Below the pieces are notes generated by a model. It had not been told where the DNA came from. It searched no databases and worked only from the letters and a program-made list of their open reading frames with translations. Shown here in pieces: positions 28,700 to 37,192 of a stretch of DNA of 64,000 bases (the first letter of the stretch is position 1; the number at the start of each line of letters is the position of its first letter). The position numbers and the translations under genes are program-made. Source of the stretch: Paractinoplanes bogorensis (GTDB taxonomy: Bacteria; Actinomycetota; Actinomycetes; Mycobacteriales; Micromonosporaceae); contig NZ_JAHKKG010000002.1 in NCBI RefSeq assembly GCF_018829635.1, forward strand, positions 62,001 to 126,000, given 5' to 3'.

Positions 28700-31600
28700 T
28701 TACTTCTTGGGCTGGAAACCCTGGTAGATCAGCTTGAGATCGTTCTGGGAAGGTCCCCAGTCTTCGGGCGAGACATACCAGGAGATCGAGTACGCCTGGC
28801 TGTCGCTCACGATGATGTTGCGCTTGACGGCGTGCTGCCGATTGCCGGTGCTGGTCGTGTAGTAGAACTCCCAGTCGGCCGCCTGCTCGAAGTAGTTGTC
28901 GACCGCGACCAGCTTGACCTTCTGATAGTTCCGGTACGAGCTGCCGGCCCGGTCGCGTTCCTGCTGCTTCCAGTCCTCGAGAGCGTCCGGCTTCGGCTTG
29001 TCGGTCTGGTCGATCAGCAGGTAGCGGTTGTTCCACCGGATCTGAGTCTCGGTATCGGACCGCGAGATCGACGCGCTCTTGGGCAGCGGCATCTTGAAAC
29101 CGCTGCTGTCGGTGTACATACGCCAGGTGCTGGGGAGAGTCAGCCCGGCCGGGGTCGTCGGGGCGGCCGACGACGGGGCGGTCGTGGCCGTCTTCGAAGG
29201 CGTCTGAGAGGCGCCGCCGCTGGGAGCCGCAGCACCGGCCGAGGCGGTCGGGACCACGGCGTTGGCCTGGCCCTGATCGCTGCCGCTGTCACCCGCACCG
29301 CGCGCGATGATCACGGCCACCAGCACGATGATCAGCAGGATGACACCGCCGCCGATCGCGGCCTGGCCATAGGTGAGCCGGGTGCCGAAGACCGTGATGC
29401 CGGGCGTCTGACCCACCGGCATGGGCACCCAGGCGGGCCGGCTCGGCCGGTTGAACGCCGGAAGCGGCGCCATCGCGTCATCGTCGTCCGGCGTATCAAC
29501 CGGCGCCGCGATCTTGGTCGTCCGGTCGGCCAGCGCGGCGGCCGCGAGGGTGGTGGTGGCTTCGACCTCGTCCGGCTTCGGCGCTTCGGTCTTCGCCTTG
29601 CTCCGCTGGGCCGGGGCCGTGGTGCCGGCGGGCCGCTTCGGGTGCTTGGTGGTCGCGTCGTCGCGCGTCGCCGCACCGGCCGAAGACTCACTCCCACGGC
29701 TCGTTTCGGCCGGGGTGGCGTCGTCTGCGCTCTCGTCCGCGGGGGCGGTGCCACCCGAGCCGGCATCCGCTCCGGCAGCATCGTCGATGTCCACGCCGAA
29801 CTCACTGGCGTCGCTCGCGCCGACACCCGCGCCCGGCCCGCCAGCGTCCGACCGGCTGGCGACCTCGCTGCTGCCGGGTGGATTCGACGCGGCACTTGAG
29901 GCAGTCTGGTTCGCCGTGCCGCCCGCGCCGGGTCCGTCCGTCGCGGTACCCAGAGTTGTCTGATTCGCCGCGCCGGGTCCGTCGGTCGCCACGCCGCTCG
30001 CGTTGGCCGCGCCGCTCGCGTTGGCCGCGCCGCTCGCGTTGGCCGCGCCGCTCGCGCCGGACTCGTCCGTCACAGCACCCGACGACGCCCGGCTCGACGC
30101 ACCAGTCGCGCCGGATCCATCCGTCGCGACATCCGAGGCCGCCTTGTCGGCCGCGCCGCTCGTGTTCGCGCCGCTTGCCTTAATGTCGCTCGCGCCGGCG
30201 TCGACCGCGGTTTCGTCGGTGATCGCGTGCTCGGCATTCGACCGGTCGGAGCCGGCCGAGACGCCCGAGGGCGCGGTCGGACTGGTCTCGACCGATATCG
30301 CCGGATCGCTCGAACCGGTCTCTCGCTCGTGCCCGGCCGACGGGCCCGTCGCATCAGGCTGGTCGTCCGCGTCATCCGTGACCGGCGAACCGGACAGCGC
30401 TGTTACGCCCGGAGCCGCCTCGTCATGCGAGGTCTTGCCGTCGGACGCCGCCGGTCGATCGCTCGCGCCGACACGGTCGGACACACCACTCGTGGCTACC
30501 GAGGGGCCTGCGCCCACGCCGCCGTCAGACCCGGTCGCTCGGCCGGCGTCGGTGTCGCCGGCGGCCGGTGTCGACTTCTCGGCCGTGGACTTGGCCGATG
30601 TGGACTTCGTGGGCGTGGGCTTGGCCGGCGCCGACTTGGCGGGCCTGGTCTTGCCGGGGCTCACGACCTGGGTCGCGTCCGTCCGTCCGGCGCTCGCGGG
30701 CTTGGCTTCCGGAGCGGCGCCGGGCTTCCGCGCCGGTTCCGTGATCTTGGTGGTCTGGTCGACCGGCTCGGAGATCTTCGTCGTCTTGTCGGCGTCGGGC
30801 GCCCGGCCCGGTGCGGACTTCGCCTGCGGCGTCGACTCGGACGGACGGTTCTTCAGCGGGAACGCGATCCGGGTGGTCGGATCGGCCGGTGGCTCGTCCT
30901 TGACGCGCGGGATCAGGCCGGTCGCGTCGGACAGGGACTTCTCGTGCTCGGGGGCGGCCTTCTTACGCCGGTTGGCCGCGACGTCGGCGGCCGTGAACCC
31001 GGGTTGCGCTCCACGAGACGTACGGGAAAGGCCTCCGGTGGAATGTGGGGCGGGTGAAGACTGCGTACCGAAAACGGTGGTTTTGTCGTCTTGAACCGGC
31101 GGACCATCGACGCGCGTGGCATCGACTCGGGGGCCGTCGACGCGGGTGGCATCCATGCGCGGGGCATCGATCTTGGGGCCGTCGACCCGGGTGGGCGTCT
31201 CGGCGGCCGGACGGTTGCGCGTCGGAGGTTCGGCAGCGGGACGGCGACGAGCGGGCGGCTCGGGCGTGGGACGACCCACCGGCGCCTTGCCCGGCGCGAA
31301 GATCGGCGGCCGGCCGTCACCGGCACCGGCCGGACCAGGGTTGACCGGCGGACCCGACGGACGGGCGACCGGAGGCCGCGGACCAGGCACGACAGGCGTA
31401 CCGACAGTGCCTCCGGTGAGCGCCGTGCGGTCGCGGCCGACACCGGGACGGCGCATGGTCGGGCTCATCGGGAAGCTCAGCTTGGAACGCCGGCCGGCCG
31501 CGCGCAGCAGCAGGCGCTCGGCCTCTTCGGCGTTGATCCGGTGCGTCGGGTCCTTGCGCAGAAGGCCGTTGAGCACCGGCTTCAGCGGGCCGGCATTGCG

Positions 31601-32311
31601 CGCGGGCGGCGGATTTTCGGTGGCGAGCGCGGCCAGCGTGGCGATCGCGGAGGGACGCGCGAACGGCGAGGCACCCTCGACCGCGGCGTAGAGCGTGGCG
31701 CCCAGCGACCACAGGTCGGCGGCGGGGCCGGCCGAACCGTCGCGGGCCCGCTCGGGCGCGATGTAGGCCGGGGAGCCGAGCACGAGTCCCGTACGGGTGA
31801 CGTTGGGGTCGCCCGGCACCGTGGCCAGGCCGAAGTCGGTCAGCACGACACGACCGTCGGCACCGATCAGCACGTTGCCCGGTTTGACGTCGCGGTGCAC
31901 GACCCCGGCCCGATGCGCGGCGCGGAGGGCGTTGAGAACACCGAGACCCATTTCCGCCGTACGGACCGGGCTGAACGGTCCATCGGCGGCCAGCGTGTCC
32001 TGCAGTGACCGGGACGGAACGTATTCCATGACGATCCACGGGTCGGCGTCGGTGCGCAGCACGTCGAACACGCGGACCACGTTGATGTTGTTGAGCCGGG
32101 CGATCGCACGCGCCTCACGCAGCGACCGCTCGCGCATCTCCTGGCGCTCACCCGCGGTCAGACCGGGCGGCGGCACCAGCTCCTTGATGGCGACCTCACG
32201 GTGCAGGACGACATCGGTCGCCCGCCAGACACGACCCATCCCGCCCTGACCGAGCGGCGCGACGAGCCGGTAACGGTCAGCGACTACAAGCGGGGGAGAG
32301 GAAGACATCAC
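28700..32311 (-). CDS. Large transmembrane Ser/Thr protein kinase
   Basis: A kinase domain occupies residues 10-275: glycine loop LGQGGMGRVWRA, ATP-binding Lys in VAIKELV, catalytic HRDVKPGNVLI, DFGLA and the APE-like IAPERARD. About 700 residues of Pro/Ala/Thr/Ser-rich disordered linker follow, with tandem ASGAAN units and repeated TTKI motifs (possible phosphorylation sites). One membrane helix (GGVILLIIVLVAVIIA) leads to a small extracytoplasmic domain of about 100 residues. That domain (WRMYTDSSGFKMPLPKSASI, VYPEDW-like end) resembles the outer domain of the kinase at 56458. The 1203-residue length is far above the 600-700 usual for the class. The first codon is GTG with ATG directly after; no clear ribosome site. 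Confidence 0.9.
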   Translation of the reverse strand: MMSSSPPLVVADRYRLVAPLGQGGMGRVWRATDVVLHREVAIKELVPPPGLTAGERQEMRERSLREARAIARLNNINVVRVFDVLRTDADPWIVMEYVPSRSLQDTLAADGPFSPVRTAEMGLGVLNALRAAHRAGVVHRDVKPGNVLIGADGRVVLTDFGLATVPGDPNVTRTGLVLGSPAYIAPERARDGSAGPAADLWSLGATLYAAVEGASPFARPSAIATLAALATENPPPARNAGPLKPVLNGLLRKDPTHRINAEEAERLLLRAAGRRSKLSFPMSPTMRRPGVGRDRTALTGGTVGTPVVPGPRPPVARPSGPPVNPGPAGAGDGRPPIFAPGKAPVGRPTPEPPARRRPAAEPPTRNRPAAETPTRVDGPKIDAPRMDATRVDGPRVDATRVDGPPVQDDKTTVFGTQSSPAPHSTGGLSRTSRGAQPGFTAADVAANRRKKAAPEHEKSLSDATGLIPRVKDEPPADPTTRIAFPLKNRPSESTPQAKSAPGRAPDADKTTKISEPVDQTTKITEPARKPGAAPEAKPASAGRTDATQVVSPGKTRPAKSAPAKPTPTKSTSAKSTAEKSTPAAGDTDAGRATGSDGGVGAGPSVATSGVSDRVGASDRPAASDGKTSHDEAAPGVTALSGSPVTDDADDQPDATGPSAGHERETGSSDPAISVETSPTAPSGVSAGSDRSNAEHAITDETAVDAGASDIKASGANTSGAADKAASDVATDGSGATGASSRASSGAVTDESGASGAANASGAANASGAANASGVATDGPGAANQTTLGTATDGPGAGGTANQTASSAASNPPGSSEVASRSDAGGPGAGVGASDASEFGVDIDDAAGADAGSGGTAPADESADDATPAETSRGSESSAGAATRDDATTKHPKRPAGTTAPAQRSKAKTEAPKPDEVEATTTLAAAALADRTTKIAAPVDTPDDDDAMAPLPAFNRPSRPAWVPMPVGQTPGITVFGTRLTYGQAAIGGGVILLIIVLVAVIIARGAGDSGSDQGQANAVVPTASAGAAAPSGGASQTPSKTATTAPSSAAPTTPAGLTLPSTWRMYTDSSGFKMPLPKSASISRSDTETQIRWNNRYLLIDQTDKPKPDALEDWKQQERDRAGSSYRNYQKVKLVAVDNYFEQAADWEFYYTTSTGNRQHAVKRNIIVSDSQAYSISWYVSPEDWGPSQNDLKLIYQGFQPKK
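29993..30056. repeat. 18-bp tandem repeat in the kinase linker
   Basis: The unit GCCGCTCGCGTTGGCCGC repeats about 3.5 times in frame and encodes ASGAAN on the minus strand. It probably varies in copy number between strains. Confidence 0.7.
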
Positions 32312-32397
32312 GGAGAAAATACCCGGTCATGTCGAGCCACAGCGAATCGATCAGCCGAGTGTGGGATGCGTGTCACCGCCGGTGGGTGCGAACGTCG

Positions 32398-32403
32398 TAC
32401 GCT
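32398..32403 (+). promoter_or_regulatory. Possible -10 element of a leaderless accE transcript
   Basis: TACGCT ends 6 bp before the accE ATG, and no ribosome site is visible. This is the arrangement expected of a leaderless mRNA. No convincing -35 was found. Confidence 0.35.
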
Positions 32404-32409
32404 CTGTCT

Positions 32410-32607
32410 ATGGATGAGGAACCGCTGGTCAGCGTCGTGCGAGGCGAACCGACCCCGGCTGAGCTGGCCGCCTTGGTCACCGTGCTGGCCGCCGCATCCA
32501 GCAAAGTTGATGACGCCGCGCCTCCACCGGCGTCCTCGACGTGGTCGAGATCATCACGGCCCTCGATGGGTCCGCGCTCATGGAAAGCCTCGGCCCGGCC
32601 CCGCTAG
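32410..32607 (+). CDS. accE: Acyl-CoA carboxylase epsilon subunit
   Basis: The 65-residue product begins MDEEPLVSVVRGEPTPAELAALVTVLAAASS and continues with a Pro/Ala stretch, STWSR and a final GPRSWKASARPR. This is the pattern of the small epsilon subunit that holds the alpha and beta subunits of actinobacterial acyl-CoA carboxylases together: VVRGxPTxEELAAL first, W near the end. In relatives accE directly follows accD5; here about 5.7 kb with the M50 genes and the kinase lies between. It is divergent from the kinase and easy to miss because of its size. Confidence 0.8.
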   Translation: MDEEPLVSVVRGEPTPAELAALVTVLAAASSKVDDAAPPPASSTWSRSSRPSMGPRSWKASARPR

Positions 32608-32703
32608 ATCATCATTCGTCACTGTCCACAGGGTCCCCCGGCGCTGGCAGTGACCGACTACTCTCACAGACGCTTCGCGTACTTGTGATGGGTTTTCGGA
32701 TTC

Positions 32704-32711
32704 GGGGGTGA
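32704..32711 (+). promoter_or_regulatory. Ribosome site of the type VII locus
   Basis: GGGGGTGA is close to the ideal anti-16S complement. It is five bases from ATG 32717, which favours that start over the GTG at 32708 lying inside the site. Confidence 0.65.
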
Positions 32712-32716
32712 CGCGG

Positions 32717-33163
32717 ATGATTCCGCAAGAAGACCTGGGCCCCGCGTGGCTGCGTGACTACGGCACGACCGACTTCGGCGCCATCGAGGCCGACATCCAG
32801 GCGATGGAGAAGTTCGCGGCCCAGCTGGCCGCCAACGTCCAGGACAGCTACGCGCCCCACATGGCCAGCATCTCCGAGTCGATGGGCGCCGAACTGCCCC
32901 ACCCGCCCGGCGAGTTCGTCGAGCTGACGTCGTTCCTGACCGCGCACAACATGGCGCAGGACGTCACTCATCAGAACGTCTACAACTACGCGAACGGCAC
33001 CCAGAGCTTCGCCACGGCCGCGTCCGAGGTCAGCAAGCAGTACAGCGGCACTGACGCCTTCTCCCACGCCCGGGTCTCGGACGTGAACAAGGCCCTCGAC
33101 GACGTGGGCATCCCGGCGCAGGGCACCTACTCGGTGCCCAGGACCAACGAGGGAGACCTCTGA
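32717..33163 (+). CDS. WXG100-like type VII secretion substrate candidate
   Basis: The 148-residue protein is mostly helical. A first helical part holds FGAIEADIQAMEKFAAQLAANVQDSY. A second holds FLTAHNMAQDVTHQNVYNYANGTQSFATAASEVSKQY. Just after the second region, YSGTD fits the YxxxD/E secretion signal of type VII substrates. A clear WxG turn is absent, so it is a divergent member. Its stop shares one base with the ATG of the next gene (TGATG), so the two are translationally coupled and may form a heterodimer, as ESX/PE-PPE pairs do. Confidence 0.6.
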   Translation: MIPQEDLGPAWLRDYGTTDFGAIEADIQAMEKFAAQLAANVQDSYAPHMASISESMGAELPHPPGEFVELTSFLTAHNMAQDVTHQNVYNYANGTQSFATAASEVSKQYSGTDAFSHARVSDVNKALDDVGIPAQGTYSVPRTNEGDL

Positions 33164-34548
33164 TGCTGGTCGCAGCAGGCGGCGGCGGGGCCGGTGGCAC
33201 GCCCTGGGGCATGATGACCATGCAGCAGATGCAGGCCAACATCCAAAACCCCGACACCGACAAGCACTACGAGTTGCTGACGGGCTGGAAGCGCTCGGCC
33301 GACCTGATCAACGAGCACCGCTGGCAGGTCCAGAACTACCGCGACAACCTGGCGGCAGCCTGGCCGCCGGCGACGAACAAGGCTTCCGAGGCCTACATCA
33401 GCCGCCTGAACGAGCTGATCGCCAACCTTGAGGAAACTTACGAGGCCGCGATCGCCAACCACGACGCCTTCGCCTCAGCAACGCTGTCGATCAGTCTCGC
33501 CCAGAAGAAGATGGACGAGATCGCCCGCGAATACCTGGGCAACGAGCAGGCGCTGGCCGACTTCAACGCAAAAAAGGCAAACACGAGCGGTCAGCCCCAG
33601 CCTTCTCCCAGCCCAAGCGGCGAGCAGCCACCTTTCGCGCCGGGCCGTCAAGAGGAGCTCCACCAGCAGGCAGTCGTCTTGCTGAGCGGAGTGAGCGGAG
33701 ATTTGGCGCAGGCTCAGGTCAGCATCCGAACCCCCACGCCGTACCGGCAAATTCTGACCGACGACACCAAGCACATTAACGAAGGCCAACCGTATACCGC
33801 TCCGCCAATCCCGCCAATCACGCCCGTTTATCCAGGCGGGAGCGCGAGCGCACCCTCAACTCAGCGCCCCTCAACAACGTTCCCCACAAATACTCTGCCG
33901 CCGGCAGCGACAGCACCGCCAGTGACAAGTGGTGCGCAACCGGGTCTCGTCCTAGGCGGAGCCAACCAGGTGCCGCTGGCGCCGTCGCTTACGCCGCCCG
34001 GCATCAACGGGGTTCCGTCACCATCGCCTAGTGGCGGCGCACCTGGCCTCATTGGGAATACCGGCATGCTGCCGCCTGGCAACGGCTACCTTCCTCCGGC
34101 TAACCCGTCTGCCGTTCCTCCAGTATCCAATCTTGGCCGCAGCGTTAACGGACCTCGAGAGGGATTTATTCGCCCCGGAAACGCAATTTCGGGCGGCGGG
34201 CTGCACGCAATGCCACCTGGTGGTTTAATCGGCACTGTTCCGGGTGGCGGAATCGCGCAGCCAGGTTCGACGAGGTCGGCAATCAACCGAGTTAACCCTG
34301 TCGGCGGCATGATCGGCGGCAGCGAGCCACAGACTCGGTCCAGCACGCACTCGAATGCGTTGTCAGGACATCTCAGTGGAACCACACCCCTCGGGCACGT
34401 CGGCGGACGGAGAGGGTCAAACGGATCGGAATCTGAGTCGACGAACTGGGATCCAGACAATCCGTGGGAGACGGCCGAAGGAGTGGCTCCCGTGGTCCTA
34501 CCCCCTCGCGAAAAGCGCATTGACCCCGGGCCAGCGATCGGCCTTTAA
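33163..34548 (+). CDS. PPE/WXG-like type VII secretion protein with Pro/Gly-rich tail
   Basis: Residues 1-150 are helical, with NYRDNLAAAWPPATNKASEAYISRLNELIANLEETYEAAI in a helix-turn-helix. YLGNEQALAD follows, where YLGNE fits the YxxxD/E signal. Residues about 150-430 are rich in Pro, Gly, Ser and Asn and probably disordered. The protein ends with WDPDNPWETAEGVAPVVLPP, a tail I have seen on such proteins in this bacterial family. Codon choice becomes less GC-rich from about 33580 onward. It is one base upstream of the mycosin-like protease gene. Confidence 0.68.
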   Translation: MLVAAGGGGAGGTPWGMMTMQQMQANIQNPDTDKHYELLTGWKRSADLINEHRWQVQNYRDNLAAAWPPATNKASEAYISRLNELIANLEETYEAAIANHDAFASATLSISLAQKKMDEIAREYLGNEQALADFNAKKANTSGQPQPSPSPSGEQPPFAPGRQEELHQQAVVLLSGVSGDLAQAQVSIRTPTPYRQILTDDTKHINEGQPYTAPPIPPITPVYPGGSASAPSTQRPSTTFPTNTLPPAATAPPVTSGAQPGLVLGGANQVPLAPSLTPPGINGVPSPSPSGGAPGLIGNTGMLPPGNGYLPPANPSAVPPVSNLGRSVNGPREGFIRPGNAISGGGLHAMPPGGLIGTVPGGGIAQPGSTRSAINRVNPVGGMIGGSEPQTRSSTHSNALSGHLSGTTPLGHVGGRRGSNGSESESTNWDPDNPWETAEGVAPVVLPPREKRIDPGPAIGL

Positions 34549-34549
34549 C

Positions 34550-35710
34550 ATGCGGCGCTTCTTTGGGCTCTTGATACTTGTAACCGTACCGGCGATTGGA
34601 CTTCCCGCCGGCACAGCGCGAGCTGACAGTTTTCGCGACGATCAGTGGCACCTAAAATCTCTCAAGGTCGCCCAAGCTCAGTCCTTGAGTCTTGGATCAG
34701 GGATCACCGTCGCGGTCATTGACAGTGGCACATACCCTCATCCCGACATTCAGAAAAATCTTCTTTCCGGCATTAGCTTAGTTTCGGGAGAATCCGGAAA
34801 AGGGCAGAACGATCGAGTGGGCCACGGGACCGAAATGGCAGCTCTAATCGCCGCACACGGACGCGGAAGTCGCGGCGTTCTCGGAATATCTCCCGCAGCC
34901 AAAATTCTTCCCGTAAAAATTACCAACACAACAGCGGCCCCCGCTTCGGAGATGGCAAAGGGCATCGATTGGGCAGTGTCGGAGAAGGCCGACGTAATCA
35001 ATATATCAGCCGCCATTGGCCCCTCCTTTGAGGTACAAGATGCGGTTCGAAAGGCAATCGCCGCAGATGTGCTGGTGGTTGCATCCGTCGGAAATAGATC
35101 AAGCTCGGCAGTAGTCGGATACCCGGCGGCGATGGACGGCGTACTTGCAGTCGGAGCCAATGGCAGAAACGGGAAGTACTCACCCTCTTCATTTAGGACG
35201 CCAAAGGTGCAGATCTGCGCACCCGGCGTGGATATAACCACTGCGGAACCCGAAAATAGATACGCCGACGTCGGGGGAACCTCGCCAGCAACGGCGATTG
35301 CCGCTGGCGCGGCCGCGCTCGTGAGGGCCAAGTTTCCCAACCTCACAACCAAAGAAGTAATCAATCGACTGACCTCCACGGCCGACGATATTGGGCCCGC
35401 CGGGCGCGATGACGAGTGTGGGTTTGGGCGGCTCAACATTGTTAAGGCGTTGACCGCGAACGTTCCGCCCTTAGAAGGCGGGGCCGCCTCGGGGCCCAGC
35501 GCTAGCGATGGGCCGCCGGTCGGTGATGGGGTCTCGTCGGCGCCTGTGGCTCGGCGGCCTGAGTTTGCGTCGCCTGCTCCTACCGCGGCCGCGAGTGAGC
35601 CTGCTGGCAACAGCAGTGTGCTGCTCTTTGGTGGGCTTGCTGGAGTCGTGGCGGCCGGTGCTGTTGTGCTTGCGCTTCTGTTGCGGCGTCGGGGGCGTGG
35701 GGCGCGCTGA
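34550..35710 (+). CDS. Mycosin-like membrane-anchored subtilisin (S8)
   Basis: Mycosins (MycP) are membrane proteases needed for type VII secretion. A signal peptide (MRRFFGLLILVTVPAIGLPAG) precedes a subtilisin domain with Asp in ITVAVIDSGTYPHPD, His in RVGHGTEMAALIAAHG and Ser in YADVGGTSPATAIAAGAAAL. A Pro/Ala/Ser linker, one C-terminal helix (SSVLLFGGLAGVVAAGAVVLALLL) and a basic tail follow. ATG 34550 lies one base after the upstream stop. The catalytic-domain DNA has visibly lower GC than the flanks, suggesting acquisition. No EccB/C/D/E gene is in the window. Confidence 0.85.
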   Translation: MRRFFGLLILVTVPAIGLPAGTARADSFRDDQWHLKSLKVAQAQSLSLGSGITVAVIDSGTYPHPDIQKNLLSGISLVSGESGKGQNDRVGHGTEMAALIAAHGRGSRGVLGISPAAKILPVKITNTTAAPASEMAKGIDWAVSEKADVINISAAIGPSFEVQDAVRKAIAADVLVVASVGNRSSSAVVGYPAAMDGVLAVGANGRNGKYSPSSFRTPKVQICAPGVDITTAEPENRYADVGGTSPATAIAAGAAALVRAKFPNLTTKEVINRLTSTADDIGPAGRDDECGFGRLNIVKALTANVPPLEGGAASGPSASDGPPVGDGVSSAPVARRPEFASPAPTAAASEPAGNSSVLLFGGLAGVVAAGAVVLALLLRRRGRGAR

Positions 35711-35814
35711 TACCGGCGAGCTATCGGTGGGTATCAGGGGGTGCGCCCAAGTTTGGGGCTGAAACGCCGATGTGTGTGCACCTCGAATGCGAAACAGCCT
35801 TGTAGCCTCGCTTT

Positions 35815-36432
35815 GTGGAGAAGGACATCGCGTACCGGTTGATTCTTGCCTCGGCCAGTCCTGCGCGGCGGGGGCTGCTTGACGCCGCCGGTATTGAGGC
35901 TGAAGTGATGGTCAGCGGCGTGGATGAGTCGACGGTGGTGGCTGAGGATGCGGCCACGCTCTGTCTGGCCCTGGCCCGGATGAAAGCGCGCGCCATCGCC
36001 GCCCAACTGGACGCCGATCCGGGGGTTGTGGTGCTCGGGTGCGATTCCGTGCTGGCGTTCGAGGGCGAGATCTTCGGCAAGCCGGCCAACGCCGAAGAAG
36101 CCACTCAGCGCTGGTCCCGGATGCGCGGGCGGTCCGGCGTGCTGCACACGGGACATCACGTGACCAGCCTGGTTACCGGCAAGCAGGCCGAGGCCGTCGG
36201 GCTCACCACCGTGCACTTCGCCGATGTCAGCGATGAGGAGATCACCGCGTACGTGGCCAGCGGGGAGCCGTTGCACGTGGCCGGTTCGTTCACGCTGGAT
36301 GGGCGCGGGGCCGCCTTCGTCGATCGGATCGAAGGCGACCCCGGCAATGTGATCGGGCTGTCGCTTCCGCTGCTGCGCAACCTGCTGGCCGAGATGGGCG
36401 TTCCGTATATCGCCCTGTGGAACAAAAAGTAG
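35815..36432 (+). CDS. maf: Maf family nucleoside triphosphate pyrophosphatase
   Basis: Maf proteins hydrolyse non-canonical or excess nucleoside triphosphates and influence septum formation. The 205-residue protein begins YRLILASASPARRGLLDAAGI, the Maf signature SxSPRR in a variant form, and has VVLGCDSVLAFEGEIFGKP, SGVLHTGHHVTSL and FVDRIEGDPGNVIGLSLPLL. It starts at GTG 35815. In mycobacteria maf lies between accE5 and accA3, and the same relative order is kept here despite inserts. It ends one base from the convergent ABC permease. Confidence 0.93.
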   Translation: MEKDIAYRLILASASPARRGLLDAAGIEAEVMVSGVDESTVVAEDAATLCLALARMKARAIAAQLDADPGVVVLGCDSVLAFEGEIFGKPANAEEATQRWSRMRGRSGVLHTGHHVTSLVTGKQAEAVGLTTVHFADVSDEEITAYVASGEPLHVAGSFTLDGRGAAFVDRIEGDPGNVIGLSLPLLRNLLAEMGVPYIALWNKK

Positions 36433-36433
36433 G

Positions 36434-37189
36434 TCAGCGGACGCTTTTGGCGAACAGCCGCGCCGCCCAGGCTACGGCCAGCACCGCCAGGACGGCCATG
36501 ATGAGCAGGCCCTGCCAGACGTCGGGGGCGCCCAGGTCGCCCCGGAACAGGGCCCTCGTTCCGTTGACCGCCCACGAGAACGGGTTCCAGTCGGCGACCC
36601 CCTGGAGCCAGCCGGGGGCGTACGTCATGGGAAGCAAGATGCCACTCAGCAGCAGCAACGGCTGGGCGACCGTGTTCATCAGCGGGGCCAGTGCGTCCTC
36701 GCTCTTCACGACCAGGGCCACGCCGTAGCTGACGGCCGAGGTCATCAGGGAGATCAGGGCCAGCATCAGGTAGGCCAGGAGCAGGTTGCCCAGGAACACG
36801 CGCAGGTCGAAGGCCAGCGCCAGCAGCGTGATGATCACTGCCTGGGCGATCAGGGACACCGTGTCGCGCAGCGAGCGGCCCAGCAGCAGCGCGACCCGGC
36901 TGACCGGGGTCACGCGGGAGCGTTCGATCACGCCGGCGCGTAGTTCGGCGATCAGGCCGAAGCCCTGGAACAGGCCGCCGAAGATGGCCAGCAGAACGAG
37001 CAGGCCGGGCACGAAGATCTCGTACGCCTCGGCGTTGGTCCGCACCCCGAGGGCCGGCTTGAGTAGCGGGGCGAACAACAGCAGGTACATCACGGGCTGG
37101 AAGACGCCGACGACGATCCACACCGGATTGCGGAGCAGGAGCTGCATCTGCCGGTTGAAGATCAGTGAGATGTCGCGGAACAGTTTCAT
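36434..37189 (-). CDS. ABC-2 type transporter permease (DrrB-like)
   Basis: The 251-residue membrane protein has six helices in the ABC-2/DrrB pattern. It opens with FRDISLIFNRQMQLLLRNPVWI, then PVMYLLLFAPLLKPAL, a cytoplasmic loop with ELRAGVIERSRVTPVSRVALLLGR and a conserved PLLLLSGILLPMTYAPGWLQ. It forms an exporter with the ATPase encoded 3 bp upstream. The DrrAB family exports drugs, lipids or other hydrophobic compounds; the cargo here is unknown. Confidence 0.92.
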   Translation of the reverse strand: MKLFRDISLIFNRQMQLLLRNPVWIVVGVFQPVMYLLLFAPLLKPALGVRTNAEAYEIFVPGLLVLLAIFGGLFQGFGLIAELRAGVIERSRVTPVSRVALLLGRSLRDTVSLIAQAVIITLLALAFDLRVFLGNLLLAYLMLALISLMTSAVSYGVALVVKSEDALAPLMNTVAQPLLLLSGILLPMTYAPGWLQGVADWNPFSWAVNGTRALFRGDLGAPDVWQGLLIMAVLAVLAVAWAARLFAKSVR

Positions 37190-37192
37190 GCG

